Notes under the pieces: generated by a model
The model's database searches: none
The model's input: the letters and a program-made list of their open reading frames with translations, nothing else
Told to the model about the DNA's origin: nothing
Position numbers and translations under genes: made by a program
NCBI GenBank assembly: GCA_027625915.1
Contig: JANTQA010000021.1
Location: forward strand, 496,001-560,000
Origin: Anaeramoeba flamelloides
Taxonomy: Eukaryota; Metamonada; Anaeramoebidae
Reading direction: 5' to 3'
Length of the DNA stretch: 64,000 nucleotides
Shown: positions 37,066 through 49,779 of the stretch, piece by piece
How the letters are laid out: each line of letters begins with the position of its first letter
How positions within the stretch are numbered: the stretch's first letter is position 1

Positions 37066-37934
37066 TTAGTTCGAACTGGAATTACCAAAAGAGCTAGAAG
37101 TTTGATCTGAATCAGAGTTAGAGACGAGAATATTGTTAGAATTGTTTGTTGAATCAGAATCGGAATTTGAGTCAGTCACAATTAATCTATCATGCGTTAC
37201 TTTCTCAGTTTGCATTGGTTTTTTTTTTTGAATTATAAGATATGAAAAGCATCCACAGACAATAAGCCCAACAGTACTTAGTATGACAATTGAATCGACA
37301 ATTGTAACTAATTTTAATTTTCCACAATCATGGCTTTTTCCAGTCCACACAACGCCAACAATTACCCAAATAAAGAGAAACAAAGCTTAAATTTAACAGA
37401 AAAAAAAGGTAAAAAAAAAGCCAATTAAACAATGTAAGGGTAAAAAAAGAAGAAGAAAAAAAAATTACAAGAAAAGCCAAGAAAGACGTTTAATGCAGAA
37501 CTGATCTTTTTTTGTTTCCCAACACACAACATTAGACATTGAATAAGTCCATTTAAGAGAACAAAAGAATTACAAGTCTAACCATAAGCAACCAATAAAA
37601 AAAACAAGAAAAAAAAAAAAAAAAAAATGTTAGTTAAGGTCATTCACAAGATCAAACAGTTATAAAAAGAGACTTACATAGATCCAACCTTTTAAGTCTT
37701 TATTACACGCTTGGTTGTAATTGTCAAAAAGGAGTATCATGCTTGGTAAAACAAAAGCAAATGTAACACAAAAGTTAATTAAGTGTGCAAAAAGCTTCCA
37801 TTTATTTATTCTTTGAAAAAGATCAAGTTAGTAGAAAGAATTAGATCGTTTGGGTTTAAAATCTATTAAAAAACCAAAGACTCAAATTTTTGAATAGTGG
37901 GAAGAATTTACTGTTTTTTTTCTGTTTGTTTCAT
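37066..37934 (-). CDS. Small multi-pass membrane protein, TMEM272-like layout, 4 exons
   Basis: Reconstructed exons on the minus strand are 37934-37912, 37810-37678, 37577-37469 and 37385-37066 (23+133+109+320 nt), which join in frame to 194 residues starting MKQTEKKQ. Donors GTAAAT, GTAAGT and GTAATT; acceptors AAG, TAG and AAG. The protein has four hydrophobic segments, two conserved-looking cysteines, and the spacing C-x3-L-x2-WI ... WVIVG-x2-W-x6-C. That spacing recalls TMEM272-type proteins and the membrane part of some RING proteins, in which C..(P)L..W and W.I.G..W motifs recur. The cytosolic tail is rich in Ser, Asp and Asn and ends SSFGNSSSN. No function is claimed. The joint in-frame behaviour of three introns supports the model; the family assignment is weaker. 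Confidence 0.6.
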
Positions 37935-39249
37935 AATTCCACAAAGCACAAAAAATGTTAAAAATTTTTGATTGTAAAAAAAAAACCTTTAGATTTAACA
38001 GTCTTTGATTTGTTTGTTGAGGTTTCTTTAAAACACCTCTTTACAAACTGTAAGTATAATATTTAAGGTGGGTTTTTTCTATTTATTAATTTAATTTAAT
38101 TTTTTTACTTGAAAAGTTTGTTGGATTTATAAATTTATTTTCTCAAATTAAAGACAGAATTAAAGTCATGTTTCTATTCAAGTGGAATCTCATATTATTT
38201 TTATTCTGATGTAAATACAATAAGAGTAACGAAGAAACCGAAAAAAAATCTGTAGGATTTCTTAATCATCGTATCTGAAGAGGTTTGTTTACTGAATTAT
38301 ATTGTTAACAAAATAAGTGGAAAAAACATTTCATTTAGATTTCAAAAAAAATGATTTTAACAGTCATCTTAAACATTTCAAATCTTTTGTTCTTGAAGTT
38401 TAAAATATGATTTTACCTATTTGAAATTGCGATTTTGATAATTTATTTTAATTTTGGTGGGATTTTATTTTTGGGAAAGTGATTGAAAATTTAGAATTTT
38501 TATTTTGTAATTAACAGTAATTCTCAAAATATAGGCTTTTATACATATTTTATAACTTTTTGGAAATGATTTTCAAGTATATTCGGAAAAATAAATACTT
38601 ATTTTTCTAGTTTTTATAAAATAACCAAGCAATACTCGGCTTGTTAAAGAAACAGGCTAAAAAAATTTTTTATATAGTTAATATTCATTTCCAAGTATTC
38701 TTCTAAATAAAAATAGCTTTTCTAGTTGATTTTATTTTACTAAATTCAGATCTTCAATATTTTTTTAATTATTGTGTTCTTTGTTATTTTTTGTTGAATT
38801 GATTATGAGAATAAAATATCCAAAGTCAACAATTTTTTTTTAAAATTTTCGTAAAATAAGAATCGAATCTTGAAAAAAAGTAATATAAAAATTTTTTTCA
38901 ATAAATTAAATTATTGTTTTATTATGAGATTTTTAACAAAGATGAAAATTTTCTCTCTCTCTAAAATTATATAATTTTTAAAAAAAAAAATTATAAAATA
39001 TCCCAATATTGATTTCAAAAATCTAAAAAAAAAAAAAAATAAAAAAATAAAAAGCATTAGTTAATAATTCTATTCAATAAGGATTAAAATATTTATTTTT
39101 AAAATAATTTCCTGTTTATACAAGAATGTTTTGACGTGTTAAAATTTAATAATAATAATAATTCATTTTTGAAAAGATAAAACTGATAATGTCTGGGTGT
39201 AATTAAATTATATAATTTTGATTTCACACAAAACAACAAAAAAAAAAAA
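37935..39249. other. Intergenic between two minus-strand genes
   Basis: 1.3 kb between the 3' end of the FANCI-like gene and the 5' end of the small membrane-protein gene. AT-rich, with A runs near 38980 and 39020. Should include the promoter of the small gene; no element can be named. Confidence 0.5.
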
Positions 39250-42200
39250 TTAATCACTGTCAGTTTCTTCGTCATAATCGGAATCTTCTTCGGTATCCAT
39301 TGGAACAAAATCGTCATCCAATAGACCTTTTTCGTTAAGATCTAATAATTCTTCTTGCAAAGTTTTGTTGTCCATGTCATCAACAATAAAGCTTTCCAAA
39401 TCTGTGTAGGCGTCTGTGCCATCTTCTTCTTGCAACCCTTCATTGATGAAGGTGTTTCTGGAATGAAGTTTGCGTTTTCTTGCTCTAAACGCGCCTTTTT
39501 GTTTCAAGTTCTTTGCCTTTTTACCCTTTTTCTGATTATCAAGTTCTTGTGCTCTAGCCTCAATTTCAATAATATAATAATGGTTAATTGTTTTAACCAT
39601 TTCTTTTATATGCTCTTTTAATTTGAAATTGGACAAGACGAATTTTTTGCCAAAGATAATTTGATCTTGGTTGTTTTTAATTTTTTTAATTTTTTTTGAT
39701 TCCAAATACATGATTAACAATTCCGTCAAACTATTAATGAATGTTCGAGAATAGTTAGCAATTGTTGCGTTTTTCGAAATCAATTCCTTGGGGTGCTGAT
39801 TGACCCATTTTCTTAAATGGAACAATAAAATTATCGAATAATTAACTGTGACGCAATTTCTTTTATCTTTTAAAAATTTGGATATACTTTTTAATCTTTT
39901 TTTTTTCCCGGCGGCCTTGGGTCTTTTAATAGCAGTGTACCACCTCGTAAATGTTTTTAATAATAGCTCAGATATTTTATATACTTTGATAATAGGATCT
40001 TTTTGTACAAATTCGGTACTTTTCCCAAATAGACAAAACAACGAAGTGGTGACAAAGCCAAGAAGAGAAAACCGTGTTTCTTCATTATGGCTGTAATTAT
40101 TCTTCCCGGTATATGTCATCCCCATCCCTTGATTTTCTTCTTTAAAATTAATACTGAGTGGATTTATTTTTTTCACAAGTGTCTCGTAAAATGATAAAAT
40201 TTTTATTAAAAAGGTTTTACGTGCAGTACCTAAATCAATTGAGATTTTATTAAATTCCCCCTTTTGAAAATAAGTAATTTCGGAATTTAAGCCATCTCGT
40301 GCAAACTCGAGCGCATTTTTATAATGTAATTTCTCTAAAATAAAGGTTATCATCATGCCAAATGTTTTTAATTGGAGCTCAAAATCGATAATGATCACTT
40401 TGAATAGTTCCACAATTTTTGTTATTATAAGGACAATTTCGTTGTTGCTTATGATTTTGTTGTTGATTAAGATATTTATTAGATCAAAATAGGAAAGTAA
40501 TTGATAGTTTAGCATCCCAATAGAAAGATCCCTATGGAATTCTCTGCAAATATAATTTGTTAGATTTAGCCAAATAAAAAGCTTTTTCGGATCAGTTTTC
40601 CCGTCATCTAAAATTTCACTAATTTTAGATTTTGTCAAAGGTCTCTGTTTTTTTTGGTGCCGCTTCTGTTGCTGCTGTAGATCTTGTTCAGTGTTGTTTC
40701 TCTGCAAAATAATAGTTTGCGAAAAGGGGTTTAAGTCTTCTTCTTTCATGAGATCGTTGTCTTCAGATTTGGATCTCTTTTTCCGAATGATTTCTTTTTG
40801 GTAATCAGAATTATGCTTTATCTGATAATTGAACTGATGGATCATATTATTAATATCTTCATTATTTTCTTTCCTTAATAATATCTTTGATAAATATTCC
40901 CAATTTTGGGAATTTGTTATTGATGACTCAAACCATTTTTCAAAGGTGACATTTGAAAAAATATAAATAGCGTTTTGATAAGAAAGTAGATGAGAAAGGA
41001 TTACCAATATTAAGCTTCTTATTTTGGAATAGAGATCTTCATGATTTAATAATTTTGAATTTCTCATTTTTTTCCTAAATAGGGGCGGTATTGATAAAAA
41101 GGAGCCAAAAGTCGAATAAGTTAAATGCGATTCGTCGATCTTTGGCCTGATCAATTCAAATAAATGGAAAAAGAGTCCGATCATTTGGGACAGGGTGAAA
41201 TTTGAATCAAGATAGTAGGAATTCATGGAAAGGGTTGATTTATGTTTATTGAGATGCTTTACGATCAAATTATTTGATGACAATAATATTCGGTAGAGCA
41301 TTTCAAAGGAGATTGTCTGCAAAATATCAGAAGTTTTTTGAAAATTGTGGTTGCTATTATTTTTCTGTTTGTTTTTATTTTGAATTTTTAATATCACTTG
41401 CTTAATAAATCTCTGTATCAAATATGACAAAGTGCTAAAAGAAAAATAAATTTCTTCCGAACAATGATTCTCAATAACCTTTTCAAATTTTGCATTTGAT
41501 TTTTTGTTAAATAAATATAAGAAATTTAAATCAGCCTCAACATGTAAAAATCGAATTAATAATTCATCATAGGAATGGGGGGAATCTTTTAAAAAATTCT
41601 TTATAAAAAGTCCATTGTGATTATTAAAAAAATATTCAATTAAGATTTGGTAGATTGGCAAAAATAATTCTAATTGGTTTTTAATCGGTATCGTACCCTT
41701 TGGCGGCACATCAAACATTTTTTCTTTATTTTCTTGTGATCTCATTGAAAAGGAAATTCCTGCAGACATCCGTGTTGTGTCTATTGATAAAATCCCACCA
41801 GAAACACCAAATCTTGCAAAAAGTGTTTTCATTAGATTTGATAATATTCTTGTTGATCTTTGGGATTGTAATTTTGGTTGATTTTCATAAATTTCTAAAA
41901 ATTTTAAAAAGAGCTTAAAGAGTTGCACTGGATTTTCTCTTATATGCAATTTTTCTTCTTCCATTCTGAAAAATCTTTCCGGTAATAAAATTTTCTTTTT
42001 AGATGGCGTCACAACAATATATCTTTCGATCCGATGAGTGATTATTTTTCGAATATACTTTAATGGATTAATGGATATAAAATAACAATTATTTTGATTG
42101 TTGTTATTATTATCATTATTATTATTATTATTATTATTATTAAGAATAATGTTATTCTGATCATTTCTATTCAAGTTTGTCACAAGGAATTCCCCAGTTA

Positions 42201-43035
42201 AGGAACCTATTAATCCTTCAAATAAAATTTTTTTGATTTCAAGTGAATAATTAAAGGCAGGGATTAAACACCTTAGAATTTCTTGTTGTTCATTTTCGTG
42301 TAACAAACCCGATCCAAACATTCTTGTAAATCCAAAGATTGAGATTGATTTATTTTTTGTTTCCCTATTATTGAGCATTTTTCGAAACAGGATAAACAAA
42401 AAATTAACAAAATCTCTATTCCATTTGGAGATCGGTAAAAATGCAGTTATTAACCGATAACTAATTTCCTTGGATAATAAACTAATAGAATTTAGCCATT
42501 CTTGTACTTTTCCGATTGAACTAGATGACTTGAATGCAGTTAGATCTCTAGATGTGATATTCTCAATAATTTCGGTATATGAAATTTTGATTTGTTCGTC
42601 TGTGTGCCTTACAATATAATTAAATGCCAAAGAACAAATTTCAGATCGTGTGCTTTCGTGTGCAGAAAATAATTCACAGAAAAGAAATTTGCCTAATTCT
42701 CGAATTAGCCTTCTTTCTTTTTTAATTATATTATTGTCAGCCAATTGGCAAAAAAATGCAGCCAATTCAATTAACAATTCGGTTCTTCCCTTAACCCCTG
42801 AGCATTTAATAAAATCTAAAAAAATTGAAAAAAGATCATTTTCAATTTTCTTTATTCGGAGATTGCTATTGTTTTGATTTATACGCTGTAAGGTGTAAAG
42901 AGTTTTTAAGGTACCCTGTATATTTCCCGTGATTTTGTCATTTTTTTCATTTACATTGCCTTCTTTCTCTTTTTCCTTTTCCTTTTCCTTTTCCTTTTCG
43001 TTCTCCTTGTTCTTTTTGCTTTTCTTCTTTTTTTT

Positions 43036-43067
<32 letters not shown>

Positions 43068-44093
43068 CTTTTTCTTGTTCTTGTTCTTTTTTTTTTTGTT
43101 TTGATCACCATATTTTTGATTGAGTTGATCATTTTTTGGTAATTTTGGAGATGCCAAAGCTAACGCCTTATACCGAAGAATTAAATCAGTTAGGGTTTCA
43201 AAGCATTTGTTCTTTAATTCGCCAATGATCGATAAGGAACTGAAAATACATAAATCCCTGGGGTGGAAATCCCAAATAAGAGACTTGAGAACTGTGTTGG
43301 TGATTTCTAAATTATACATTTTTGGATCAAAATTTAAAAAGTTGTGTATTTGTGTTGTGTTATTCGAGAGCTTTGCAACTGTTTTGATCAAATTACGATT
43401 CAGAATTGGGAACATTTGCTCAAACGAGATTACAATCAACGCTAATAAAGATAGGTTTTGTTGGAATGTTAATTCTAATACATAAACCACAGTGGGCAAA
43501 TCTTCTTCTTGAACTTGGCGCAGCAATAGCCTTGCTAAATGGATCCACTCAACCCTGCCACTCGATTCTGCCAATGTGAAACAGATTTTTAATAGCCCGG
43601 GTAAATCGCCATTAGGGATGCTTTGATATAATTCTAATACCTTGCTAATGGTTAACTGGTGTTGTCTTGGTTTCAAATCCAAATCAGATAAGATGATCAT
43701 AAATTGTGAAAATAAATTTACATCTTGGAAATTTTGAATTAGTGTGTCCAAAAAAGAATTTCCTAAAACACCATTTTCTTTTTTAATTTCATTTTCCATT
43801 TTTATTTCGCTGGTGATAGTGCTATTTTCACTTTTATTAAGGTTATTTAAAGACAGCAATAGTGGGATCAAATCTAAGACTAAACCTTTTCCTTCTTCGG
43901 TGCTAGACTGTGAATTGTTTGTTTGTGTTTTTGTTTTTACAAGTTCAAGCAATTGTGTACCAATTCTATTTAATACGTTTTTGTTTTTTGCATTTTCTCT
44001 TATTAATGAATGAAGATCAGACATTGCACGGAAACCTTCTACTCCAGCTAGTTTTTTTGTTCTGACTTTCTTCAATTCCTGAAAAATGTCCAT
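39250..44093 (-). CDS. FANCI: FANCI-like Fanconi anaemia protein, frame interrupted in a poly-A run
   Basis: FANCI pairs with FANCD2 to form a DNA clamp in interstrand-crosslink repair. The start at 44093 (MDIFQELKKV) opens a frame whose blocks match human FANCI in order: VEW...EEDLPTVVYVLEL, then after the Lys tract LFCELFSAHESTR, KLHIRENPVQLF, IYQILIEYFFN, DPKKLFIWLNLTNYICREF, and a C-terminal alpha-solenoid block. The end is acidic (EEDGTDAYTD ... EEDSDYDEETDSD). About 1,613 residues; human FANCI is about 1,330, and the excess is Lys, Asn and linker tracts. The frame changes inside a 31-T run at 43037-43067 (poly-A in the mRNA sense) within a Lys/Glu linker: before it KKKKNKNKKKK, after it KKNKENEKEKE. 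Both sides stay open otherwise, so a homopolymer-length error is most likely. Identified by motif order, not by a search. Confidence 0.85.
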
Positions 44094-47000
44094 CGTTTCC
44101 TTATGTTTTTTTTTTTTTGAATTCCAAAAAACAAAGCTTTTTGGAAAAAGAAAATAAATCAAAAAAATGATCAACTTTTTATACTTTTCACAAAGTGACT
44201 ATCAACCAATTGAATTACTCTATGAACTTTTTTTTTGTTCTTTGTCTTTTTTTTAAATGTGTTTAATTGAAATTTAATAGTTTTTCATTTTCTAATTGAT
44301 TTTTATCTTACCGTTAAATTTTTTTTTTTTATTTGAAAACTTGAAAGAATAACAATTATTTTTTTTACCAAGATTTCAAACCTTTTTCCAAAACTTTCGA
44401 AATATAATTACAATTATCACAAGAAAGTTTGGGTTTGAAAATCAAACATATTCAACATGATTTTGGTTCCAATAATACACATCATAATATAGACACAACC
44501 TTTTATACGAAGTAAAAAATTACAACCAAATAAAAACATTTTAATTCTCTTTATTTTATTTTAAGGGATTAGAATCACCATAGATTTCTCTATAATCAAT
44601 GTATATTGCAATTGGGTGTAAATGATATTAGTGATACAGGGTTAGCATTTCTATAAAAAATCTATTATAAATATTATTGTTCAATAAATTATTTCATTTT
44701 TTAAAAAAGATCGATAAGAAAAATTGTTATTTTGGAATTTTTTTTTTTTTCATTCCTTATTCAATTCTATTAATTTAAACTCGAAATAACATTATTCTAG
44801 TATTGAGTAATTGAATTTAGAACTTCTATTAGTAACTATTTTTTTATTTTTTTAATTTCAAGATGTAACTCAATAATTATAAAGGTAAAAAACCCAAACA
44901 GTTATTAGTTTTCGGTTATTTTTATAAGACAGATTTGTTATATAAAAATTTTTAAATTATTCTAAAAATTTCTTAAAATAATCTATTTGTTAATACTTTA
45001 ATTTTTTCAAAAAATCCAATTTTTTTAGCAATTATTTTATATTTCATAGTGTATTTACGAAAGATATTTTACAACTTTGAAGTTTAAATATTAATATTTC
45101 AACCTTATAATTTGTTACAAAATGTAGAGTTTTTTCTGAATTTTGTTGAATTTTATTCTAATAAAATAATATAATATTTTTTTCTTGATGAAATCAACAA
45201 ATATTAAAACCATTTATCTAATCGATTTTTAGATGCTTTCCAATAATGACACACTAATGTGATTAAACCCAATAACAACCTACTTTAATCTTAGATTTCT
45301 CCTTGGTTGACATTCTACCTTAAATTTGAACTTTAAAAAAAAAACTTAGTTTAAGATCTAAACCAATTTATATTAATTGTATGTTGTAATATTTCCTTTA
45401 AATGGCTGAATAAATCTTTCAAAATAGACAAATATACCACTTTATGAACTTTTTTCGGTTCAAAAAAATAAAAATAAAAAATTCAACAAACATTAGTTAT
45501 TGTCAAACACAACTAGTATGTTGATACTATAATCTATTTTGTGTTTGAATTTAACATTAGTTTTCAAGGCATTTATACCAACTTTTAAGGAAGAAAAATT
45601 ATTTTTATTTATTTAAATGGTATTTTCTCAATTTTATTATCGATTTATCTAGAAATTTACAAAAAAATAAATGGATAAAATTAATAATTTTTCCAATATT
45701 CAAGAATTTTAAATTAGATCAAAAAAAAAGGTTTTTTTTTTTTTTTTGCATTCAAGTAACATGTACTTAATTAAATTCAATTGAACATTACTAAATCAAA
45801 TTTAAGGTAACTTTTCTTCAAATTCAGAATTTTAAAAATTCAAACTTAAGCTCAAATAAGTTAAGAAATAATATGAAATCCAATTTCTGAATGGTTTTTT
45901 TTTTGAAATTAATAAACAGTACAAATCGAAAATATAATAAAAATTTTTTATTATTCAAAAAAAATATTTGTAAGAGTACAATTTCTATTTTTGTTATTAT
46001 TTATGTAATATTTCAATGGTATTAATTTTGATATTGGATATTATTATTGTAATCTTTCTACAATTTTTTCTCCCAATAATGGTTTTTATTTATCATAAAA
46101 AATATATATTTTTTACAAGAATAATATATTCACTTCAAACAATTAGAATTTAATTCAAAAATTATTAGTTTAAAATATTAAAAAATTATTTTTTTGAATC
46201 AGATAAAGTACACGTCATCTTCTGAGAACATCAATCACATTAGTTTTATAAATTTTTTTTTGTTACTTGATTTGACTCTAATTTTTAATTCTCCTAAACT
46301 TATTATCACAAATCTTAATTTCTGAGCAGTTATTTTCTTTTGAATCTTCTACTTTGGTTTTATTTAAATAAATTATTTTTTTTTCTAATAGATTTTCGAG
46401 TAAAAAATAATTAACTTTTTTCAAATAATTATTTTGCTGTTTTCTTGATCAAAATTACTTTATAAAAATTTAAAAAAAGACAGTTGTGTGTTCCACTGTA
46501 GAAACGTATTCAAATTGTTGAGTAACTTAAATAATAGCTCTCTTCATCTTTGAAATTAATTTTTGGGGTTTATAATATTAGATCTTTTGAGTATTTGACA
46601 ATATAATTTTCAATTGGGTGTGTAATAAAGTTTTGAAATAATCAATATTAAAAAAATGATATATCGATTGTAATTATGATATTTGCTAAAATCTTAATTC
46701 TTATCTAAATATAGTAATAAAAATTAAATCACTATATAATATTTAATTGGATTTGGGGTTAATTCAACAATGTTTTTAAAAAGAAAAATATTAAAAAAAA
46801 AGCGCGATCCTAAAAAAAAGTGATTATTTGAAAAAAAACAAAAAAAAAAATACTTGATTCTATCTAGTATCAGATCATAGAGTTTAATTGTATTTTGGTT
46901 TTGTTGGTAGATCTATCATTTGGAAAAACAGTAATAATGACAAAGAGTGCATCATAACTTCTCAGTCTATGGTGGTATTAGAGATTTTTTAATAAAAAGC

Positions 47001-48426
47001 ATAAATAAAGTACCAAACCTTTATTTCTTCTTTTGGGAATCTGCTCCTAGTTCCAATCATTTTCTCTATTCCCAGAAAGTTTAATCTGGGTGTCTATCTA
47101 TTGAAAAGTTTTCACATTAACCTAACCACATTATCACTAATTATTAAAATTGTTGGAAAGCTTCTTTTCTTTTTTTATTCTTCATTTTCTATTCTTCATA
47201 TATTGAACCGAAAAATGAGCTAGAGTTTGAAAGGTTTTTTTAATCGATCTTAAACCCAAATGAAAATCCTTTATTCTGTTTATTTCTTAAGACTATTAAG
47301 GTAATAGCCCCCCATTGTAAAAAAATTCACCTAATATTGATTTAAGTTTATTTTTCAAATAGATGATTATTTGTTTGACATTAAATTCGCTGAGATTTTT
47401 CATTTTGTAAAAAAAAAAAAATGAAAAGAAAATTTTTTTTTCGACTACTTTAAATCCCATTACTTTTCAAAAGCTTTATTTCTTTTAGAACCTTCAAATG
47501 CTTGAAGGCACTTTATAACCCTTTCAAATGTTTATTAAACATTTATTAAAGGAAAGGGGGGGGAGCTAAAAGCCAAGAGATTTTTGGTAATGTGATTTCA
47601 ATACACTCAATTTTATTTATTTTTAATTTTATTAATATTTTGTGGATTTTTTGTGACCTGATGATTTTTCGTCATAAAGCATAATTAAGTTTGATTTAAT
47701 AAAATTATCATTAATTTATTGATAATATTATGATTATCAAATTTGTCATGAAAACCTCGTTTATTATATACTTATTCTATTATAAAATTTATTTACTGGA
47801 CAAAATAATGTGTGGAAATTGATGAATCAATCAAAAAAAAAAGAAAAGATCAACTCTAAAGACATACAGAATGTTTAAATCAAAAAATCTACAAATTTTC
47901 CTTTTTAATCATCAGTATTTAATATTTTTTTTGTTTTAACTTTTGTTTTTTTTTTTTATGATCGATCAGAAATTTTCTTTTTTAAAAGTATTTAATTACA
48001 AACAAAATAAATTTTAATTGAAAATGTAATGATTATTTCAATTTTTTCAGTTACAAACCAAACAAAATAAATAAAATAAATAATTTTTTCTATTATTTTA
48101 ATTTTATATTTAATTTATTTTTTTTAAGTTTCAATAATTAAAGATTTTTGTGATGTGGTAAGATAAATAGAAATCCTGAAAATTAAATGTAAATTTTCGA
48201 AAAAATCTTTAGTCTATGTAGTCACAATGCTATGTAAACATCATGTTTTTTTTTCAGTTTTACGGTTTACAAAATTGTCCTACCTGTGTGTGTAAAACAA
48301 TGGCAAAATCAAATTTTAAAAAAAAAAATACAAAAAAAAATGCTAATAACAGAGTCATTTTCAATTTTAAAAGAATTAGAAAAATGAGTTAATATTTAAA
48401 AACACTAAACTTCAAAAAATAATATT
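44094..48426. other. Intergenic between two minus-strand genes
   Basis: A 4.3 kb AT-rich spacer with no recognisable exon. Part of it (about 46990-47480) resembles 63040-63500 in the same orientation, with shared landmarks CACTAATTATTAAAAT against CACCAATTATTAAGAT and TATTGAAC followed by similar sequence, suggesting an old dispersed repeat. A G7 run occurs near 47560. The 3' end of the transporter gene lies at the right border. Confidence 0.5.
46990..47480 (+). repeat. Diverged dispersed repeat, copy 1
   Basis: Aligns loosely by eye to about 63040-63500. Shared features in order: a TTTATTTCT...CTGGG region, CCA/TTATCAC(T/C)AATTATTAA, a T-rich block, TATTGAAC, AAAGGT then a GATCGAT-like word, and a poly-A block followed by AAAATGAAAAG. 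Too diverged to define ends or type. Confidence 0.35.
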
Positions 48427-49779
48427 TTAATTTTCTTCTCCTGTACTTTCTGATTGTATTTCATTTTTATTCTCATTCTTATTCTTGTTCTCATTCTGGT
48501 CCTCATTTTTGTTCTCATTCTCATTCTTATTTTTGATTTGATTCTCATCGTTTCCGTTGTCTTCTGATTCATTGTGATCATCTGAAGATACTTTGATATC
48601 AAAGGTCAATTTTTTGCCATCCATTATATTTGTGCTTCCTTGATCATCATCACTTGACGTGGACAGTAGCGGTTTATACATACCATTTAATTGTTTTTTT
48701 TCTCCTGTTTTGATTAGGACATTCCCAGAGTACTCATCAAAGGTGGTTGAAAAATATAAAGGATAGTCAAAAAAGTTTTCGGGGTCCCACATCGAGATTA
48801 GTTCTCGGTATTTGAGGAAGATACGCATCGACAAAAAGAAGGTAACCGAAACGATAATTAGCGCAGCTCCGACGTAGACGATCCAGCCATTTGGAGGTTT
48901 CCCCAGGATGATGTAATTAAAAATTAAATTAGCAATGAGTCTTAGGCTCTGTACAATCGAATACTTTGGCGCACCGACTTTGCCAATGACCGTCAATTGT
49001 AGGATTCTTGCAAAGCAATGGGTGCCAACGCAAATGCCAAGAAAGGCGATCAGGCCCTTAACGTTTAATGATCTGTAGGTGTCCCAATCTTCTCTTAAGG
49101 CAAAGGTCATGATTGTGCACACAGGAATGAAAAACAGTTTGATCCCGATGAGCATCGAGGATGGCTTTAATTTGAAAATGCGTGACATCCTTGCAGTGAA
49201 GACAAAGAAAACAGCTGCGCTAAAGGTGGAATACACGGAGAGCAAAATGGTAAGCCAAGCGTATTTGTCCTTCTCCTGATCATTGGTGTGGCCACCATAA
49301 ATGACCATCACAGATCCCAGCGTTGCCACAATGAAGGTGACAGTAAGGATCCAGACCTTTGGGATCTTATGCTTGCGATCAGTGATCTTGGTCAGAATTG
49401 GAACAAAGAAGGGAACCAAAAGCATAACCCCCTGTACCCACTCGGGGTGCGTTGTATATTTTAATGCATATATATTCGCAGCGTTGCCTCCGATCCATGA
49501 GAAAACATACGTATAAAATTGAAGTTGTTGCTTCAGCGGCTTATGGAAAATGCCGATGATATCAAAGCACTGCTTAAAGCCAGACTTTTTGGTGACAACA
49601 GAGACAACAACAACAATCGCAGCAATGGCACCTAACAATAAGATACTCCAGGTTGGTAAAAAGAAAGGCGGTCGTTGGACATACACCAATAATGTTGGGT
49701 ATACCCCTAAACTAAATTGGACAATACAGCCTAATAAAAACCATAAATTGTCTCCCATTTTATTTTTCTTTTCTGCCAT
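48427..49779 (-). CDS. EamA/DMT-superfamily transporter, single exon
   Basis: A 450-residue multi-pass protein of the drug/metabolite transporter fold; substrate unknown. I start it at the ATG at 49779 (MAEKKNKMGD), because the open frame further upstream has no ATG and is unlike a transporter. About ten hydrophobic helices span residues ~10-330, in two halves typical of EamA proteins: helices near LWFLLGCIVQF, ILLLGAIAAIVVVV, YVFSWIGGNAANIYAL with an adjacent TTHPEW loop, then LPKVW-type and VMVIYGG segments, and in the second half GLIAFLGICVGTH, SIVQSLRLIANLIFNYIILG and IVYVGAALIIVSV. The pattern AL-(x)n-P-x(n)-LLVP followed by a paired repeat fits the family. The C-terminal ~120 residues are cytosolic, acidic, ending in an NKNENENKNE-type tract. 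Noticeably less AT-rich than its surroundings, as for a highly expressed or conserved gene. Confidence 0.85.
   Translation of the reverse strand: MAEKKNKMGDNLWFLLGCIVQFSLGVYPTLLVYVQRPPFFLPTWSILLLGAIAAIVVVVSVVTKKSGFKQCFDIIGIFHKPLKQQLQFYTYVFSWIGGNAANIYALKYTTHPEWVQGVMLLVPFFVPILTKITDRKHKIPKVWILTVTFIVATLGSVMVIYGGHTNDQEKDKYAWLTILLSVYSTFSAAVFFVFTARMSRIFKLKPSSMLIGIKLFFIPVCTIMTFALREDWDTYRSLNVKGLIAFLGICVGTHCFARILQLTVIGKVGAPKYSIVQSLRLIANLIFNYIILGKPPNGWIVYVGAALIIVSVTFFLSMRIFLKYRELISMWDPENFFDYPLYFSTTFDEYSGNVLIKTGEKKQLNGMYKPLLSTSSDDDQGSTNIMDGKKLTFDIKVSSDDHNESEDNGNDENQIKNKNENENKNEDQNENKNKNENKNEIQSESTGEEN

Noticed and set aside
42929-43132. Ser/Phe-rich plus-strand and Arg/Lys-rich minus-strand frames
   Set aside because: Shadows of the Lys/Glu linker of the FANCI-like gene in other frames.
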